Origin: Paraburkholderia kururiensis
GTDB taxonomy: Bacteria; Pseudomonadota; Gammaproteobacteria; Burkholderiales; Burkholderiaceae
Direction of reading: 5' to 3'
NCBI RefSeq assembly: GCF_034424375.1
Contig: NZ_CP139965.1
Coordinates: forward strand, 4,774,001 to 4,838,000
DNA length: 64,000 nt
The position numbers and the translations under genes were made by a program. How positions within the stretch are numbered: the stretch's first letter is position 1; each line of letters opens with the position of its first letter. This document shows positions 36,734-46,644 of the stretch, piece by piece. The notes under the pieces are model-generated. The model was not told where the DNA came from. It was given only the letters and a program-made list of their open reading frames with translations, and ran no database searches.

Positions 36734-36737
36734 CCAG

Positions 36738-36776
36738 AAACGCGCCGCCCGCTGTGCAGCGCGGCCGCGCGTTTTT
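36738..36776 (+). terminator. first terminator after sucD
   Basis: AAACGCGCCGC pairs with GCGGCCGCGCGTTT (one bulge), followed by TTTTTC. It lies a few bases after the sucD stop. Confidence 0.7.
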
Positions 36777-36817
36777 CTGATACGCTTACGGAACCCTTTC
36801 GTGGCGTAACAAGACAG

Positions 36818-36851
36818 AGCGAGGGAGCGAAGATTGCTTCCTCGCTTTTTT
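36818..36851 (+). terminator. second terminator before terC
   Basis: AGCGAGGGAGC (36818-36828) pairs with GCTTCCTCGCT (36836-36846) around a seven-base loop and runs into TTTTTTT. Confidence 0.8.
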
Positions 36852-36892
36852 ATTGGCCCCGCATTCGCTTTTTCCATTCTCATTGCCTGTCC

Positions 36893-37615
36893 ATGCTCGA
36901 GTTCTTCACGACACTCCATTGGCCCGCTGTCTTTCAGATCGTCGTCATCGACATCCTGCTCGGCGGCGACAACGCGGTTGTCATCGCGCTCGCGTGCCGC
37001 GACCTGCCGGCCAGTCAGCGCATGCGCGGCGTCATCTGGGGTACGGCGGGCGCCATCGTGCTGCGCGTGGCGCTGATCGCATTCGCGGTCGTGCTGCTGG
37101 ACGTGCCGCTGCTCAAGTTCGCGGGCGGCCTGCTGCTGCTGTGGATCGGCGTGCGGCTCGTGGCGCCTTCGCAAGAGGCGCATTCGAACATCAAGCCGGC
37201 GGACAAGCTGATCTCGGCCATCAAGACCATCATCGTTGCCGACGCGGTGATGAGCCTCGACAACGTGATCGCCATTGCCGGCGCGGCCGAACAGGCCGAC
37301 CCGCAGCACCGCCTCGCGCTCGTGATCTTCGGGTTGATCGTGAGCATTCCGCTCATCGTGTGGGGCAGCCAGCTCGTGCTGAAGCTGCTGGACCGCTTCC
37401 CGATCGTGGTGACGTTAGGCGCCGCGCTTCTGGGTTGGATCGCGGGCGGACTGATCATCAACGACCCAGCCGGCGACCGCTGGCCAATCCTGGACACGCC
37501 TGTCGCTGAGTACGGCGCTTCCATTGCCTGCGCGGTGTTTGTCGTGGCCCTCGGATACGCGTTGAAGCGCCGCAACGAGCGGCGTGCGGCCGCAGGGTCC
37601 TCGGGCACGCATTGA
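36893..37615 (+). CDS. TerC family membrane protein (YjbE-like)
   Basis: A 240-residue integral membrane protein with about seven helices and the paired acidic motifs VVIDILLGGDNAVVIALACR and IIVADAVMSLDNVIAIAGA, in which buried Asp residues are the hallmark of TerC/Alx metal transporters. Recent work on family members points to manganese export, but the substrate here is not shown. Single gene, with terminators on both sides. Confidence 0.88.
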   Translation: MLEFFTTLHWPAVFQIVVIDILLGGDNAVVIALACRDLPASQRMRGVIWGTAGAIVLRVALIAFAVVLLDVPLLKFAGGLLLLWIGVRLVAPSQEAHSNIKPADKLISAIKTIIVADAVMSLDNVIAIAGAAEQADPQHRLALVIFGLIVSIPLIVWGSQLVLKLLDRFPIVVTLGAALLGWIAGGLIINDPAGDRWPILDTPVAEYGASIACAVFVVALGYALKRRNERRAAAGSSGTH

Positions 37616-37712
37616 GCGTTCGGCCTTTGGGGGACTCGCTCTCCGGACGGGACCGACCTCGCAGCATGGCCATCCGGCCGACTGCCGCGCCGTGAAACGG
37701 CTGGATACGATC

Positions 37713-37745
37713 AACGCCTGTCTCCATACGGAGGCAGGCGTTTTT
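37713..37745 (+). terminator. terminator after terC
   Basis: AACGCCTG and CAGGCGTT form an eight-base stem around a loop holding CTCCATACGGAG and end in TTTTT. It lies about 95 bases after the stop. Confidence 0.75.
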
Positions 37746-37764
37746 CGTTCCAGGAGCTCGCCTC

Positions 37765-38415
37765 ATGACCGTTCCCGCTTACCTCTGCGTGCCGCCGTTC
37801 GCGCACGCTTCCATGTATGTCCCACATTCGCGCGCAGGCGGCCGGTGCCGTCTTGCTTCCGGGTGGCCTACGCGAGCCGCTCGTCACGCACGCGCCGCCA
37901 TTCACTCAGGCTTCACGCTGATCGAACTGATGATCGTGCTCGCCATCGTCGGTGTGATCGCCGCGTATGCCATTCCGGCCTACCAGGACTATCTCGCTCG
38001 CAGCCGGGTAGGCGAGGGCTTGTCACTCGCAGCATCGGCGCGCCTCGCGGTGGCGGAGAACGCTGCAAGCGGCAATGCGTTCGGCGCGGGCTTCGCTTCG
38101 CCGCCCGCCACCCGCAACGTCGAATCGATTCGCGTGGACGAGAGCACAGGGCAGATTGCGATCGCCTTCACGTCTCGTGTGGCGGCTGCGGGCGCCAACA
38201 CATTGGTGCTCGTGCCCTCGGTGCCCGACAACGCTGACGCTCCCACCGCGCGCGTTGCACTTGTTCAAGGCACTGCGCAGGCCGGCGCCATCACGTGGGA
38301 ATGTTTCGCGGGCGGCAAAGCGGCATCGTCATTGCCGGCACCGGGTTCGGGGCCGATGCCGGTCGAGGCCGCCACCCTCGCAGGCAATCTTGCACCACCG
38401 GAGTGCCGCGCATAA
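37765..38415 (+). CDS. pilA: type IV pilin (PilA-like)
   Basis: A type IV prepilin: the peptidase site [21 protein letters not shown], with Glu at position 5 of the mature protein, the helix [20 protein letters not shown], and a C-terminal domain of about 115 residues with a Cys pair (WECFAGG and PPECRA) forming the D-loop. The first part is a long Arg-rich leader; ATG 37765 or 37813 would give 48 or 32 residues before the cut, more than the usual 6-15. The next gene is a PglL-type O-glycosyltransferase, so this pilin is a probable glycosylation substrate. Confidence 0.85.
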   Translation: MTVPAYLCVPPFAHASMYVPHSRAGGRCRLASGWPTRAARHARAAIHSGFTLIELMIVLAIVGVIAAYAIPAYQDYLARSRVGEGLSLAASARLAVAENAASGNAFGAGFASPPATRNVESIRVDESTGQIAIAFTSRVAAAGANTLVLVPSVPDNADAPTARVALVQGTAQAGAITWECFAGGKAASSLPAPGSGPMPVEAATLAGNLAPPECRA

Positions 38416-38544
38416 AGCGGGGACGGCAAATGCGCGAAGGGGCGGGCAAGGTGCTGCCACGGCCGGCGTATTCGCACCACGGCAACCGCACAGCCCGGGA
38501 AAAGTTTTGTATAGTGCGCCGGTTGCTGATGCCGCCGGTTACTC

Positions 38545-40329
38545 ATGCCCTCTTCCTTTGCGCGTTTTCTTTCTCTCGTTTTGCTTGCCGCCGCGTTGAT
38601 TCTTCCCTATGCGGTCGTCAACCATACGTATCCCATACCAACCTTCTATGCCGAATTCACTGCACTGACGCTCTATCTGCTGACTGCGGGCGCCATGGTG
38701 CTGCTCGTCGGCACGTCGCGACCGCGTATCGCGTTTGCGTCGCCCGCTGTCGCGCTGGTGCCGCTGTTGTTCGGTACGTTGCTCGTTGCGCAGGCGTTCG
38801 TGCTTCCAGTGCAGCAACCGTCGATGAACTGGCTGGGCGGAGGCTTTCTGCTTGCGGCGTTCGTGGCCGCGCACACCGGCTACGGCTTTGCGCGCGCGAA
38901 CATGGCGGACACGGCGCTGCGTTGGGGCGCCTATGCGTTGTTGCTGGGCGGGCTCTTTGCCGTGTTCTGCCAGGTCGTGCAGCTGTTTCATCTGGAAGCG
39001 AAGGTGACGCCGTTTGTCGTGGCCTACAACATCACGGTGGACCGTCGTCCGTTCGGCAACATGGCGCAGGCCAACCACCTCGCCACCTACATTGCGTTCG
39101 CGATGGCCGCCGCGCTCTTTCTCGTGCAGACGCGGCGTCTGCCGGTCCTGCTCTGGGGCCTGCTCTCGGTGGTCTATGCCACGGGGCTGGCGTTGACGGT
39201 GTCTCGCGGCCCGTGGCTGCAAATGGGCGTGATCGTGGTGGCTGGGTTCTGGATGGCGTTTGCCGAGGCGAAGCGCAACTTCGCGTTCCGGCGCAGCAGC
39301 CGGCAGTGGCTGATTCCGGTCGTGCTCGCCGTGCTGTTCGTGGTCGTGAATGCCGCGGTGCGTTGGGCCAACGTGCATTACCACCTCGAACTCGGAGAGT
39401 CGGCGGCCGACCGCTTCCGCGACGCCGGGCAGATCGCCCCCCGCCTCGCGCTGTGGAAATACGGCTGGACGATGTTCAAAATGCACCCGCTTTTCGGCGT
39501 AGGCTGGGGCGAGTTTCCGGGTTACCAGTACCAACTGGTGAAGACGCTGGGCGGCGTGGAGATCGCGAACAACTCGCACGACATCTTCATCGACCTGCTC
39601 GCGAAGACCGGCCTTGCCGGCTTCGTGGTGGCCGTGGTGGGTCTTGTCGCGTGGCTCGTGCGGGTACTGCGTGCGCCGCATACGGCGGGGCGCGTCTTCG
39701 GCATTGCGCTGATCGGCGTGCTCGTCATGCACGCGCTCGTGGAGTATCCGCAGCAGTACATGTTTTTCCTGCTGCCCGCGATGTTCGTCTTCGGGCTGCT
39801 CGAAACGAAACCGTTGCGGTTCGTTCCGGAACGGCTGTCGTTTGGGCTCTATGCGGTGATCGTGTTCGGCGGACTGGCCGCGCTTTATCCGGTTTATCGC
39901 GACTACGCGCGCGCCGAGGTGCTGTACTACGGCTCGCGCCCCGCGGAGCAGTATCGTGCGGATCCGTCGTTCCTGTTCGGCGGATGGGGCGAATACGGTC
40001 TTGCGACGCTTCTACCCATCGACGCCAACGACTTGCCGCACAAGCTCGCCATGCACCGTCGGGCGATTGCGCTGTTGCCTGGCGAGACGGTATTGCGCCG
40101 CTATGCGGTGCTGCAGGCGCTGAACGGCGACACGGCGGCGGCTTTCGATACGGTGGGTCGCCTGAAGATTTTCGCGCAGGAACTGCACGACTGGCCGTCG
40201 CAACTGGCGTCCCTGTACGACCTGTGCGACGAGCAGCCCGCGCTCGCGGGGTTCAAGGCGGAACTGGTCAAGAAGTACGGTACGCCGCCCCCAGGTGCAA
40301 ACCAGCAGGACGACGAAGGGGACGATTAG
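38545..40329 (+). CDS. pglL: PglL-type O-oligosaccharyltransferase
   Basis: A 594-residue inner-membrane protein with 11-13 helices and a Wzy_C/PglL core: RRPFGNMAQANHLATYIAFA, the large periplasmic loop with GWGEFPGYQYQLVKTLGGVE and NNSHDIFIDLLAKTGLAGF (conserved His), then a soluble C-terminal domain. These enzymes move a lipid-linked glycan onto Ser/Thr of exported proteins such as pilins. Relatives include O-antigen ligase, but the adjacent pilin, the NQANH motif region and the size favour PglL. In Burkholderia this gene is known to serve general protein O-glycosylation. Confidence 0.88.
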   Translation: MPSSFARFLSLVLLAAALILPYAVVNHTYPIPTFYAEFTALTLYLLTAGAMVLLVGTSRPRIAFASPAVALVPLLFGTLLVAQAFVLPVQQPSMNWLGGGFLLAAFVAAHTGYGFARANMADTALRWGAYALLLGGLFAVFCQVVQLFHLEAKVTPFVVAYNITVDRRPFGNMAQANHLATYIAFAMAAALFLVQTRRLPVLLWGLLSVVYATGLALTVSRGPWLQMGVIVVAGFWMAFAEAKRNFAFRRSSRQWLIPVVLAVLFVVVNAAVRWANVHYHLELGESAADRFRDAGQIAPRLALWKYGWTMFKMHPLFGVGWGEFPGYQYQLVKTLGGVEIANNSHDIFIDLLAKTGLAGFVVAVVGLVAWLVRVLRAPHTAGRVFGIALIGVLVMHALVEYPQQYMFFLLPAMFVFGLLETKPLRFVPERLSFGLYAVIVFGGLAALYPVYRDYARAEVLYYGSRPAEQYRADPSFLFGGWGEYGLATLLPIDANDLPHKLAMHRRAIALLPGETVLRRYAVLQALNGDTAAAFDTVGRLKIFAQELHDWPSQLASLYDLCDEQPALAGFKAELVKKYGTPPPGANQQDDEGDD

Positions 40330-40342
40330 TAGGGCGCCTGAC

Positions 40343-40390
40343 GGCTGCGGCTTCGGGACCGCCGCAGCCGGCCACTAGTTTTTGCTGGGT
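40343..40390. terminator. hairpin terminator between pglL and moaC
   Basis: GGCTGCGGC (40343-40351) pairs with GCCGCAGCC (40361-40369) around TTCGGGACC; GTTTTTG follows ten bases later on the plus strand. The genes converge here. Confidence 0.6.
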
Positions 40391-40408
40391 CTGCGCTTCG
40401 GTCTATGT

Positions 40409-40885
40409 CTAAGCCGCCACCCAGTCGCCCGACTTCCCGCCATGCTTTTCCATCACCTTCACGTCGGTGATGGTCATGCCGCGGTCCACCGCCTTGCACA
40501 TGTCGTAGACCGTCAGCAGACCCACCTGCACGGCTGTGAGCGCTTCCATCTCCACTCCAGTGCGCCCGAACGTCTCGACCTGCGCCGTGCAATGTACGCC
40601 GGGCAGCGTCTCGTCGAGTGCAAAGTCCACCGCGACGCGCGTGAGCGCGAGCGGATGGCATAGCGGAATCAGGTCCGCTGTGCGTTTGGCGCCCTGGATT
40701 GCCGCGATTCGGGCCACGCCGATGACGTCGCCCTTTTTCGCGCCGCCGTCGCGGATCAGCGCGAAGGTCTCCGGCAGCATGCGGATGGAACCGCGTGCAA
40801 CGGCGATGCGTTTGGTCTCCGCCTTCGCGCCGACGTCCACCATATGCGCTTTGCCGGAGTCGTCGAAATGGGTGAGTTCTGACAT
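40409..40885 (-). CDS. moaC: cyclic pyranopterin monophosphate synthase
   Basis: A 158-residue Moa[21 protein letters not shown], the [14 protein letters not shown] segment, and the C-terminal [20 protein letters not shown] followed by [14 protein letters not shown] with the active-site Lys and Asp. It makes cyclic pyranopterin monophosphate for the molybdenum cofactor in the cytoplasm. The ATG at 40885 is the family start; longer upstream frame is not coding. Confidence 0.97.
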   Translation of the reverse strand: MSELTHFDDSGKAHMVDVGAKAETKRIAVARGSIRMLPETFALIRDGGAKKGDVIGVARIAAIQGAKRTADLIPLCHPLALTRVAVDFALDETLPGVHCTAQVETFGRTGVEMEALTAVQVGLLTVYDMCKAVDRGMTITDVKVMEKHGGKSGDWVAA

Positions 40886-41106
40886 CGTCTGGCTCCTTGA
40901 GAGGGCGCCTATCATAGCAGCGCCCGACGTTGCCGACGGTGCGCCGCGGCGCCATCGGGGCATGGCCCAGCGGCTACAATAGCCGTGCTTTCCGAACACC
41001 TTCAAGCCGGCCTTGCGAGCGAACATGCTCGTGAAAGCGCACCGCGATTTCATGCCGCATCGTTGTTCGCGGCGACGCGCCGGGCCGGTTCCATCGAACA
41101 TTGCCA

Positions 41107-42990
41107 ATGCGTCCACACAGGCTCCTTGCAGCATGGTTGTGTGCCGCCCTTGCGGTACCGCCGGGCATGTTCGTGCAGGCGCAACCCGTCGTTGTGCCTG
41201 GCGCGTCGGTTCAGTCGGCCGGCGGCGCCTCCGATGCCCGCGCCGCGACACGAACCAGCGGGTCCGCCGCCACCGCCGCTGCCATTGCCGCCAGTACGCC
41301 CACCGGCACCCCTCCGGCCGCACGCCCAGCCGCGCAGGGTAGCCTCACCTTCGGCAACGCCCTTCCTCGCGAAGCCGTCGTCTCCAGCGAACCGCCGCTC
41401 GAAAGTGCGCTGTCCGCGAGCTATGCCGAACCGCTTGTGCCGCCCGATATTGCGCAGGGCGTATTCGGCACCTATGGCGGCGCGCAGGCGCGCCTTTCGG
41501 GCCGGCCTGGCGCCAACGCCAGCCTGCGTGCGCCGACCTGGTATCAGCAACTGCCGGACCTCGGCGACGGCTCCGGCGGCTCGCTTTCCCCCGACGCCGA
41601 ACGAAAGCTGGGCGAGCGCGTCATGCGCGAGATTCGCCGCGACCCCGACTACGTCGACGACTGGCTCGTCACCGACTACCTGAACGCCGTCGCGGCGAAA
41701 CTCGCGTCGGCTGCGAGCGATCAGTTCATCGGGGGCTACCGGCCGGACTTCGAGGTTTTCGCCGTGCGCGACGGCCAGATCAACGCGTTTTCCATGCCGG
41801 GCGGCTTCATTGGCGTGAACACCGGGCTCATTGCCACGACGCAGACGGAGTCCGAACTGGCGTCCGTGATCGGGCACGAGATGGGCCACGTGCTACAGCG
41901 GCACATCGCCCGCATGCTCGCCGCCAACGAGCGTAGCGGCTACGCGGCGCTCGCTGCGACGCTGTTCGGCGTGCTCGCCGGCGTGCTGGCGCGCAGCGGC
42001 GATCTGGGCAGCGCCATCGTGCTGGGCGGCCAGGCGTATGCGGTCGACAATCAACTGCGCTTTTCGCGTTCTGCGGAACGCGAAGCGGACCGCGTCGGCT
42101 TTCGTCTGCTCACGGGCGCCGGCTACGATCCCTACGGCATGGTCACCTTCTTCGAGCGGCTCGATCGTTCGGCGATGGGCGACACGGGCGTGCCGGCCTA
42201 CGCGCGCACGCACCCGCTCACCGTGGAGCGCATCGCCGACATGGAGGACCGCGCGCGCCGCTCGCCGTATCGGCAGCCGCGTCAGTCGGCGGAATACGGG
42301 TTCGTGAGGGCGCGCGTGCGCGTCATGCAGGACCGATCGCGCAGCGATTACGCCGACGCCGTCGCCCGGCTGCGCTCCGAGATCGAGGACCGCACGGCCG
42401 TCAACGTGGCGTCGAACTGGTATGGCATGGCCTACGCGCAACTGCAACTCGAGCTGTACGATGCGGCCGCCGCATCGCTCGCGAACGCGCGCAAGGCGTT
42501 CGCGTCGTTCGAGGCACAGGAGGGCGACACGACGCACAGCTCGCCTAGCCTCGACGTGCTTGCCGTCGAAATCGCAAGTCATGCCGGCCATAACGATGAG
42601 GCGTTGAAGCTCGCGGCCGCCGCTCAACGCGCGTGGCCGGCGTCGCATGCGGCCGTGGACGCGCGGCTCAAGGCGCTGCTCGCGGCGCACCGTTTCGCTG
42701 ACGCCCAGGAGCTCGCCGCGAGCGAAACGAAAGCGGAGCCGGGGCAGCCTGCATGGTGGTTCTATCTCGCGCAGGCGAGCGTGGGAACGGGTGACGCGCT
42801 CACGCAGCATCGCGCGCTCGCGGAGAAGTTCGCGCTGGAAGGCGCCTGGCCTTCGGCCATCCGCCAGTTGAAAGAGGCACGCGATCTGAAATCGGTGGGC
42901 TACTACGACCTTGCGACCATCGATGCCCGCTTGCACGACTTCGAGGCGCGCTACAAGGAAGAGCGCGAGGACGAGAAGAAGAACGGTTGA
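41107..42990 (+). CDS. M48 family metalloprotease with TPR tail (BepA-like)
   Basis: A 627-residue exported protease: signal peptide ([20 protein letters not shown]), a Thr/Ala-rich linker, the M48 domain with [17 protein letters not shown] and HEMGH at 257-261, a third-ligand Glu in [10 protein letters not shown], and a helical C-terminal part (about 400-620) of TPR type. BepA/YfgC proteins of the same layout in the periplasm help assemble and clear LptD and other outer-membrane proteins. The ATG at 41107 is chosen over the TTG at 41101. Confidence 0.9.
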   Translation: MRPHRLLAAWLCAALAVPPGMFVQAQPVVVPGASVQSAGGASDARAATRTSGSAATAAAIAASTPTGTPPAARPAAQGSLTFGNALPREAVVSSEPPLESALSASYAEPLVPPDIAQGVFGTYGGAQARLSGRPGANASLRAPTWYQQLPDLGDGSGGSLSPDAERKLGERVMREIRRDPDYVDDWLVTDYLNAVAAKLASAASDQFIGGYRPDFEVFAVRDGQINAFSMPGGFIGVNTGLIATTQTESELASVIGHEMGHVLQRHIARMLAANERSGYAALAATLFGVLAGVLARSGDLGSAIVLGGQAYAVDNQLRFSRSAEREADRVGFRLLTGAGYDPYGMVTFFERLDRSAMGDTGVPAYARTHPLTVERIADMEDRARRSPYRQPRQSAEYGFVRARVRVMQDRSRSDYADAVARLRSEIEDRTAVNVASNWYGMAYAQLQLELYDAAAASLANARKAFASFEAQEGDTTHSSPSLDVLAVEIASHAGHNDEALKLAAAAQRAWPASHAAVDARLKALLAAHRFADAQELAASETKAEPGQPAWWFYLAQASVGTGDALTQHRALAEKFALEGAWPSAIRQLKEARDLKSVGYYDLATIDARLHDFEARYKEEREDEKKNG

Positions 42991-43104
42991 CGAAGGGAAG
43001 GGTGTGGGAAGACGGCTTCGCTGATCCGCTGCGTTGCTCTGCCTGATCGCTCACCCTGCTCCAACGATGGGGCCCGGCTCAGAAGTGGCAGTCCCGCACG
43101 CCGG

Positions 43105-43692
43105 CTAAATCCGCCCCTGCTTTTCGGCATCCGCGGGACTGGCGACGAACCCGAACTTCGCGGCCACCTCGTCACGGCAGATCGGCTGCAGCGTCAGCGC
43201 CTTGTCGGCACGCCAGTGGAATGTGCCGCTCGCACCCTCATCGGTGAGGGTGGCGTGCGTGGAGAACAGCTCCAGATCGTGGTCGTGAAGCACGGCGACC
43301 CGCGGCGGTTCGGATGCGTCCGAAAAGAGCACGCCGCCCGTGTCGTCGATGAACACTGCGGCGGGCTCGAAGGCCGAGCCCGTCTGGTCGGTGAGCACGA
43401 GCGTGCCGTCCGTATTGCAGTGAAGCCGCACCACCCACGGCGTGTAGCCGAGTTCGACGTAGACGCGCTGCGGCCCGTTCTGGAAGAACCACTGGCCCTT
43501 TTCGTCGCTGGCGTAATTGCGGTTGATGAAGCCGAGCAGCGCCGCGTGGCGGATCGGGTCGCCGGGTGCGCCGTGGGCCTGGGCCGCCTCGTCGCGCATG
43601 CGCCATTGACCGCGCGCGTCGAGCAGCAGCCACCCCGTGCAGTGCGGGACGTTGGGCCAGCGCGCGAGCGCCTGTTTGACGATGTCATCCAT
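43105..43692 (-). CDS. conserved hypothetical protein, coupled to hydrolase
   Basis: A 195-residue soluble protein with an N-terminal helix (MDDIVKQALARWPNVPHCTG) and a beta-rich remainder (WLLLDARGQWRMRDEAAQAH, GQWFFQNGPQRVYVELGYTP, ALTLQPICRDEVAAKFGFVA). It resembles proteins annotated as DUF2946 in Burkholderia, though I cannot confirm that name. It overlaps the hydrolase gene upstream by eight bases, so the two are one transcript and translationally coupled. Function unknown. Confidence 0.75.
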   Translation of the reverse strand: MDDIVKQALARWPNVPHCTGWLLLDARGQWRMRDEAAQAHGAPGDPIRHAALLGFINRNYASDEKGQWFFQNGPQRVYVELGYTPWVVRLHCNTDGTLVLTDQTGSAFEPAAVFIDDTGGVLFSDASEPPRVAVLHDHDLELFSTHATLTDEGASGTFHWRADKALTLQPICRDEVAAKFGFVASPADAEKQGRI

Positions 43693-44752
43693 GATCGACG
43701 AACGATTCGAGATAACTCAGCACGTGCGTGGCGAGCCAGCCGTAGCGGCCCGGAAACGGCCCGGTCATGAAGCCGACGTGGCCGCCGTGCAGCGGCTGCT
43801 CGAGCCGAACCGCCGCAGCTACGTCCTTCTGCGCGGGCAACGCGGTGCCGGGCAGAAACGGATCGTTGCGCGCGTTGAGCACGAGCGTCGGTACCTTGAT
43901 CTCGCCCAGCAAGGGACGTACCGTGGCGCGCGTCCAGTAGTCGTCGGCGTTGCGAAAGCCGTGTAGCGGCGCGGTGACCACGTCGTCGAACTCGTACATG
44001 TTGCGCGCGCTGAGCATGGCGTAGCCGTCGAAGAGCCCCGGATATTGCGCGAGTTTCTGCTGGGCCTTCACCTTCAGCGTTTTCAGGAAGCTGCGCGTGT
44101 AGATCATGCCGAAGCCTTCGGCCAGCATCTTGCCGCCCGCGTGGACGTCCAGCGGCGCCGAGATTGCCGTGGCAGCGGTCACGATGGCTGCATCTTCACG
44201 CCGCTCGCCGAGCCAGTGCAGCAGCACGTTGCCGCCCAGCGAGACGCCCGCGGCCACGAGCGGCCCGCGATGCTGCCGACGCAGACGCCGCAGCACCCAG
44301 TCGACCTCGCTCGAATCGGCGAGGTGATAGAAGCGCGGCATCAGGTTCAGCGGCCCGCTGCAGCTACGGAAGTGGGGCACCACGGCACGCCAGCCGCGCT
44401 CGCGCGCCGCGGCCGTCATGGCGCGCGCGTAATGCGAGGCGGAGCTGCCCTCCAGGCCGTGGAACAGCACGAGGAGCGGGGCGTCCGCCGCAACGGGCGC
44501 GGCGTTGCCATGGTCGAGCCAGTCGAGTTCGATGAAGTCGCCATCCGGCGTATCCCAGCGTTCGCGCCGGTACGTGACGGCAGGCAGGCGCGCAAACAAC
44601 GCAGGAACGATGGTCTGGGCATGGCCGCCCGGCAGCCAGAAGGGCGCGCGATAGTCGCTTGCGGCGGTTCCTGCCGTGAGAGACGGCTCGAGCCCCTTGG
44701 CGGGCAACGCCGTGCCGGAGGTGTTGCTGGTAGCGGAAGCGGGGTCGCGCAT
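43685..44752 (-). CDS. YheT-family alpha/beta hydrolase
   Basis: A 355-residue hydrolase: FWLPGGHAQTIVPALF start of the domain, oxyanion segment LLVLFHGLEGSSASHYARAM, nucleophile elbow GVSLGGN, Asp in NARNDPFLPG, and His in GGHVGFM. The PGGHAQT and HFRSCSGPLN pieces mark the YheT/ABHD1-3 group, esterases or lipases of unclear substrate. The ATG at 44752 (MRDPASATSN) is a reasonable start; the first 30 residues are not conserved-looking and the true start may be further in. Confidence 0.88.
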   Translation of the reverse strand: MRDPASATSNTSGTALPAKGLEPSLTAGTAASDYRAPFWLPGGHAQTIVPALFARLPAVTYRRERWDTPDGDFIELDWLDHGNAAPVAADAPLLVLFHGLEGSSASHYARAMTAAARERGWRAVVPHFRSCSGPLNLMPRFYHLADSSEVDWVLRRLRRQHRGPLVAAGVSLGGNVLLHWLGERREDAAIVTAATAISAPLDVHAGGKMLAEGFGMIYTRSFLKTLKVKAQQKLAQYPGLFDGYAMLSARNMYEFDDVVTAPLHGFRNADDYWTRATVRPLLGEIKVPTLVLNARNDPFLPGTALPAQKDVAAAVRLEQPLHGGHVGFMTGPFPGRYGWLATHVLSYLESFVDHG

Positions 44753-44823
44753 CGTGCTCGTGGTGCTTGCGGCGGCGCCGTGGACGAATGCGGGTGCCGC
44801 AGCTCTGTGACGCCCGGTGGCGC

Positions 44824-45270
44824 TCAGTGCAGCGCGCCCTGGCCGTGGCGCATTTTTGCGGCGAACTGGCTGGCGGCGTCGTCGGGCATGCGGCTCGCGT
44901 GGATGTGCGCCATGCGCCATTCGCCGCGTTCGTGAACCATCACGTAGGTCGTGAAGACCATTTGCGGCGTGGCGACCGGATCGGCCGGCCGGTGGGCTTC
45001 CGCAATTGCGTAGACCACGGTGCCGAGGCTGTCGTAGACGCGCACGTCGAGCGGTTCGATGGAAACCGGCTGGGCTCCCAGCTGCGCCGCGAGGCCCGTG
45101 CGGATGGCGTCGAGCCCGTGCAGATGCGAGCCGTCTGCGCAGATGTAGCTCACGAACTCTTCATCGATCCACATGCCCATCAGGCTGTCGATGTTGACTT
45201 CCGCGACGGCCTGGTACCAGGCGTTGAGGGTATCGGCAGCAGCTTCGAAGATGTGGGCAAAACGTGGCAT
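44824..45270 (-). CDS. SnoaL/NTF2-like nuclear-transport-factor-fold protein
   Basis: A 148-residue protein with the cone-shaped NTF2-like pattern: the helix DTLNAWYQAVAEVNIDSLMG, then MWIDEEFVSYICADGSHLHG, and strands VVYAIAEAH, MVFTTYVMVHERGEWRMAHI. Such proteins may be small enzymes, binding proteins or stress proteins; no catalytic set is evident. It lies downstream of waaF and ahead of the hydrolase gene, all leftward, so co-transcription is possible. Confidence 0.82.
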   Translation of the reverse strand: MPRFAHIFEAAADTLNAWYQAVAEVNIDSLMGMWIDEEFVSYICADGSHLHGLDAIRTGLAAQLGAQPVSIEPLDVRVYDSLGTVVYAIAEAHRPADPVATPQMVFTTYVMVHERGEWRMAHIHASRMPDDAASQFAAKMRHGQGALH

Positions 45271-45442
45271 GGCTCGTCGTTCGTGTGCGCAGAGGGCGCG
45301 TGGGTTGCGGGCGGCGGTCAGCGGGCCAGCCGCGAGCATGCCAGCGCTGCGAGACGCGAACATGACGCTGGCACGATACGACCGGTGATTGCCTCGGGAC
45401 ACGGCCGCGCCGCGGCCCGGTCCCCATTGCGGCTGCTCGCCG

Positions 45443-46468
45443 CTAGCGCTGCGCGAGCAGCATGCCGCGCAGATCGCTGAAAACCTGTTCGGCGCTGAGC
45501 TGACGCAGGCAGTTCAGGTGGCCGAGCGGACATTCGCGCTGAAAACAGGGGCTACATTCGAGATGGAGCCATTGTACCTTCGCGAGCTCCGAGAGGGGCG
45601 GGGTGTGGCGCGGATCGGTCGACCCGTACACGGCCACGAGCGGGCGGCGCAGCGCAGCGGCCACGTGCATCAGCCCGGAGTCGTTGGTCACCACGGCGCT
45701 CGCGCGCGAAATCAGCGCGCACGCCTCGCCCAGCGCCGTCTGGCCGCACAGGTTGCGCACGTTCGGCGCCTGGTCGGCAATGGCCTGGGCGAGCGGGGCG
45801 TCTTTGGGCGAGCCGAGCGCTACGATCTGCGTGTACGGAAACGATTGGGCGATGATCTGCGCGAGCGCCGCGAAATGCTCGGGCGGCCAGCGTTTGGCGG
45901 GGCCGTACTCGGCGCCGGGGCAGAACACGACGAGCGGCACGCGCGTGTCCAGATTGAAGCGCGCCGAGACGCGCGAGGCTTCGTTCAGGTCCGATTCGAG
46001 CCGCGGCATCGGCAGGTCGTCGGGCACTTTCGCGCCTGGCGCGTAGGCGAGCGCGGCGTAGTGAGCGGCCATGGGCGGACGCTCCTCCTTGCGCGGATTC
46101 GCGTGGCGCACGTTGAGCAGCCCGTAGCGGCTCTCGCCCGTATAGCCGATGCGCAGCGGAATGTGCGCGAGCCATGGCACGAGCGCCGACTTGAACGAGT
46201 TCGGCAGGACGTAGGCGGCGTCGTAACCCACGTCGCGCAGGTCGCTCGCCAGTTGCCAGCGGCGCAGCATCTGCAGCTTGCCGTGGGCGAGGTCGGTGGC
46301 GTAGACGTCGCGAATCTCGGGCATGCGCTCAAGCACGGGCGCGACCCACGTGGGCGCGACGGCATCGATCTGGAGGCGCGGATGCAGTTTCACGAGCCGC
46401 GAGAGAAGCGGCTGCGCCATCAATGCGTCACCAATCCAGTTCGGTGCGATAACGAGCGCGCGGCGCAT
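45443..46468 (-). CDS. waaF: lipopolysaccharide heptosyltransferase II
   Basis: A 341-residue GT9 glycosyltransferase: MRRALVIAPNWIGDALMAQP start, PNSFKSALVPWLAHIPLRIG and the C-terminal donor domain CPGAEYGPAKRWPPEHFAAL and TNDSGLMHVAAALRRPLVAV. It adds the second heptose to the LPS inner core on the cytoplasmic face of the inner membrane. Start ATG 46468 fits the family. A strong hairpin lies 28 bases before it. Confidence 0.95.
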   Translation of the reverse strand: MRRALVIAPNWIGDALMAQPLLSRLVKLHPRLQIDAVAPTWVAPVLERMPEIRDVYATDLAHGKLQMLRRWQLASDLRDVGYDAAYVLPNSFKSALVPWLAHIPLRIGYTGESRYGLLNVRHANPRKEERPPMAAHYAALAYAPGAKVPDDLPMPRLESDLNEASRVSARFNLDTRVPLVVFCPGAEYGPAKRWPPEHFAALAQIIAQSFPYTQIVALGSPKDAPLAQAIADQAPNVRNLCGQTALGEACALISRASAVVTNDSGLMHVAAALRRPLVAVYGSTDPRHTPPLSELAKVQWLHLECSPCFQRECPLGHLNCLRQLSAEQVFSDLRGMLLAQR

Positions 46469-46495
46469 CGGTAGAAGTATCCGGAAATGAGCAAA

Positions 46496-46523
46496 CGCGC
46501 CGCACTTGAAGGTGCGGCGCGTG
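46496..46523 (-). terminator. perfect hairpin before waaF
   Basis: ACGCGCCGCAC and GTGCGGCGCGT form an 11-base perfect stem with a six-base loop. On the minus strand it is followed by TTTGCTCATTT. It probably ends the ilvE-zinc-finger transcript; it may also dampen read-through into waaF. Confidence 0.6.
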
Positions 46524-46644
46524 GGTAACAGGAAGAGCGCGGGTGTGGGCCGCGGGCAGTGCGCGACTTCCGCGCGAAGCCCGCGGCACAGCCGTGCGGG
46601 CCGGGCGGCCGGCGGGACGCCTCAGCGCACCCTTAGGCGAGCCT

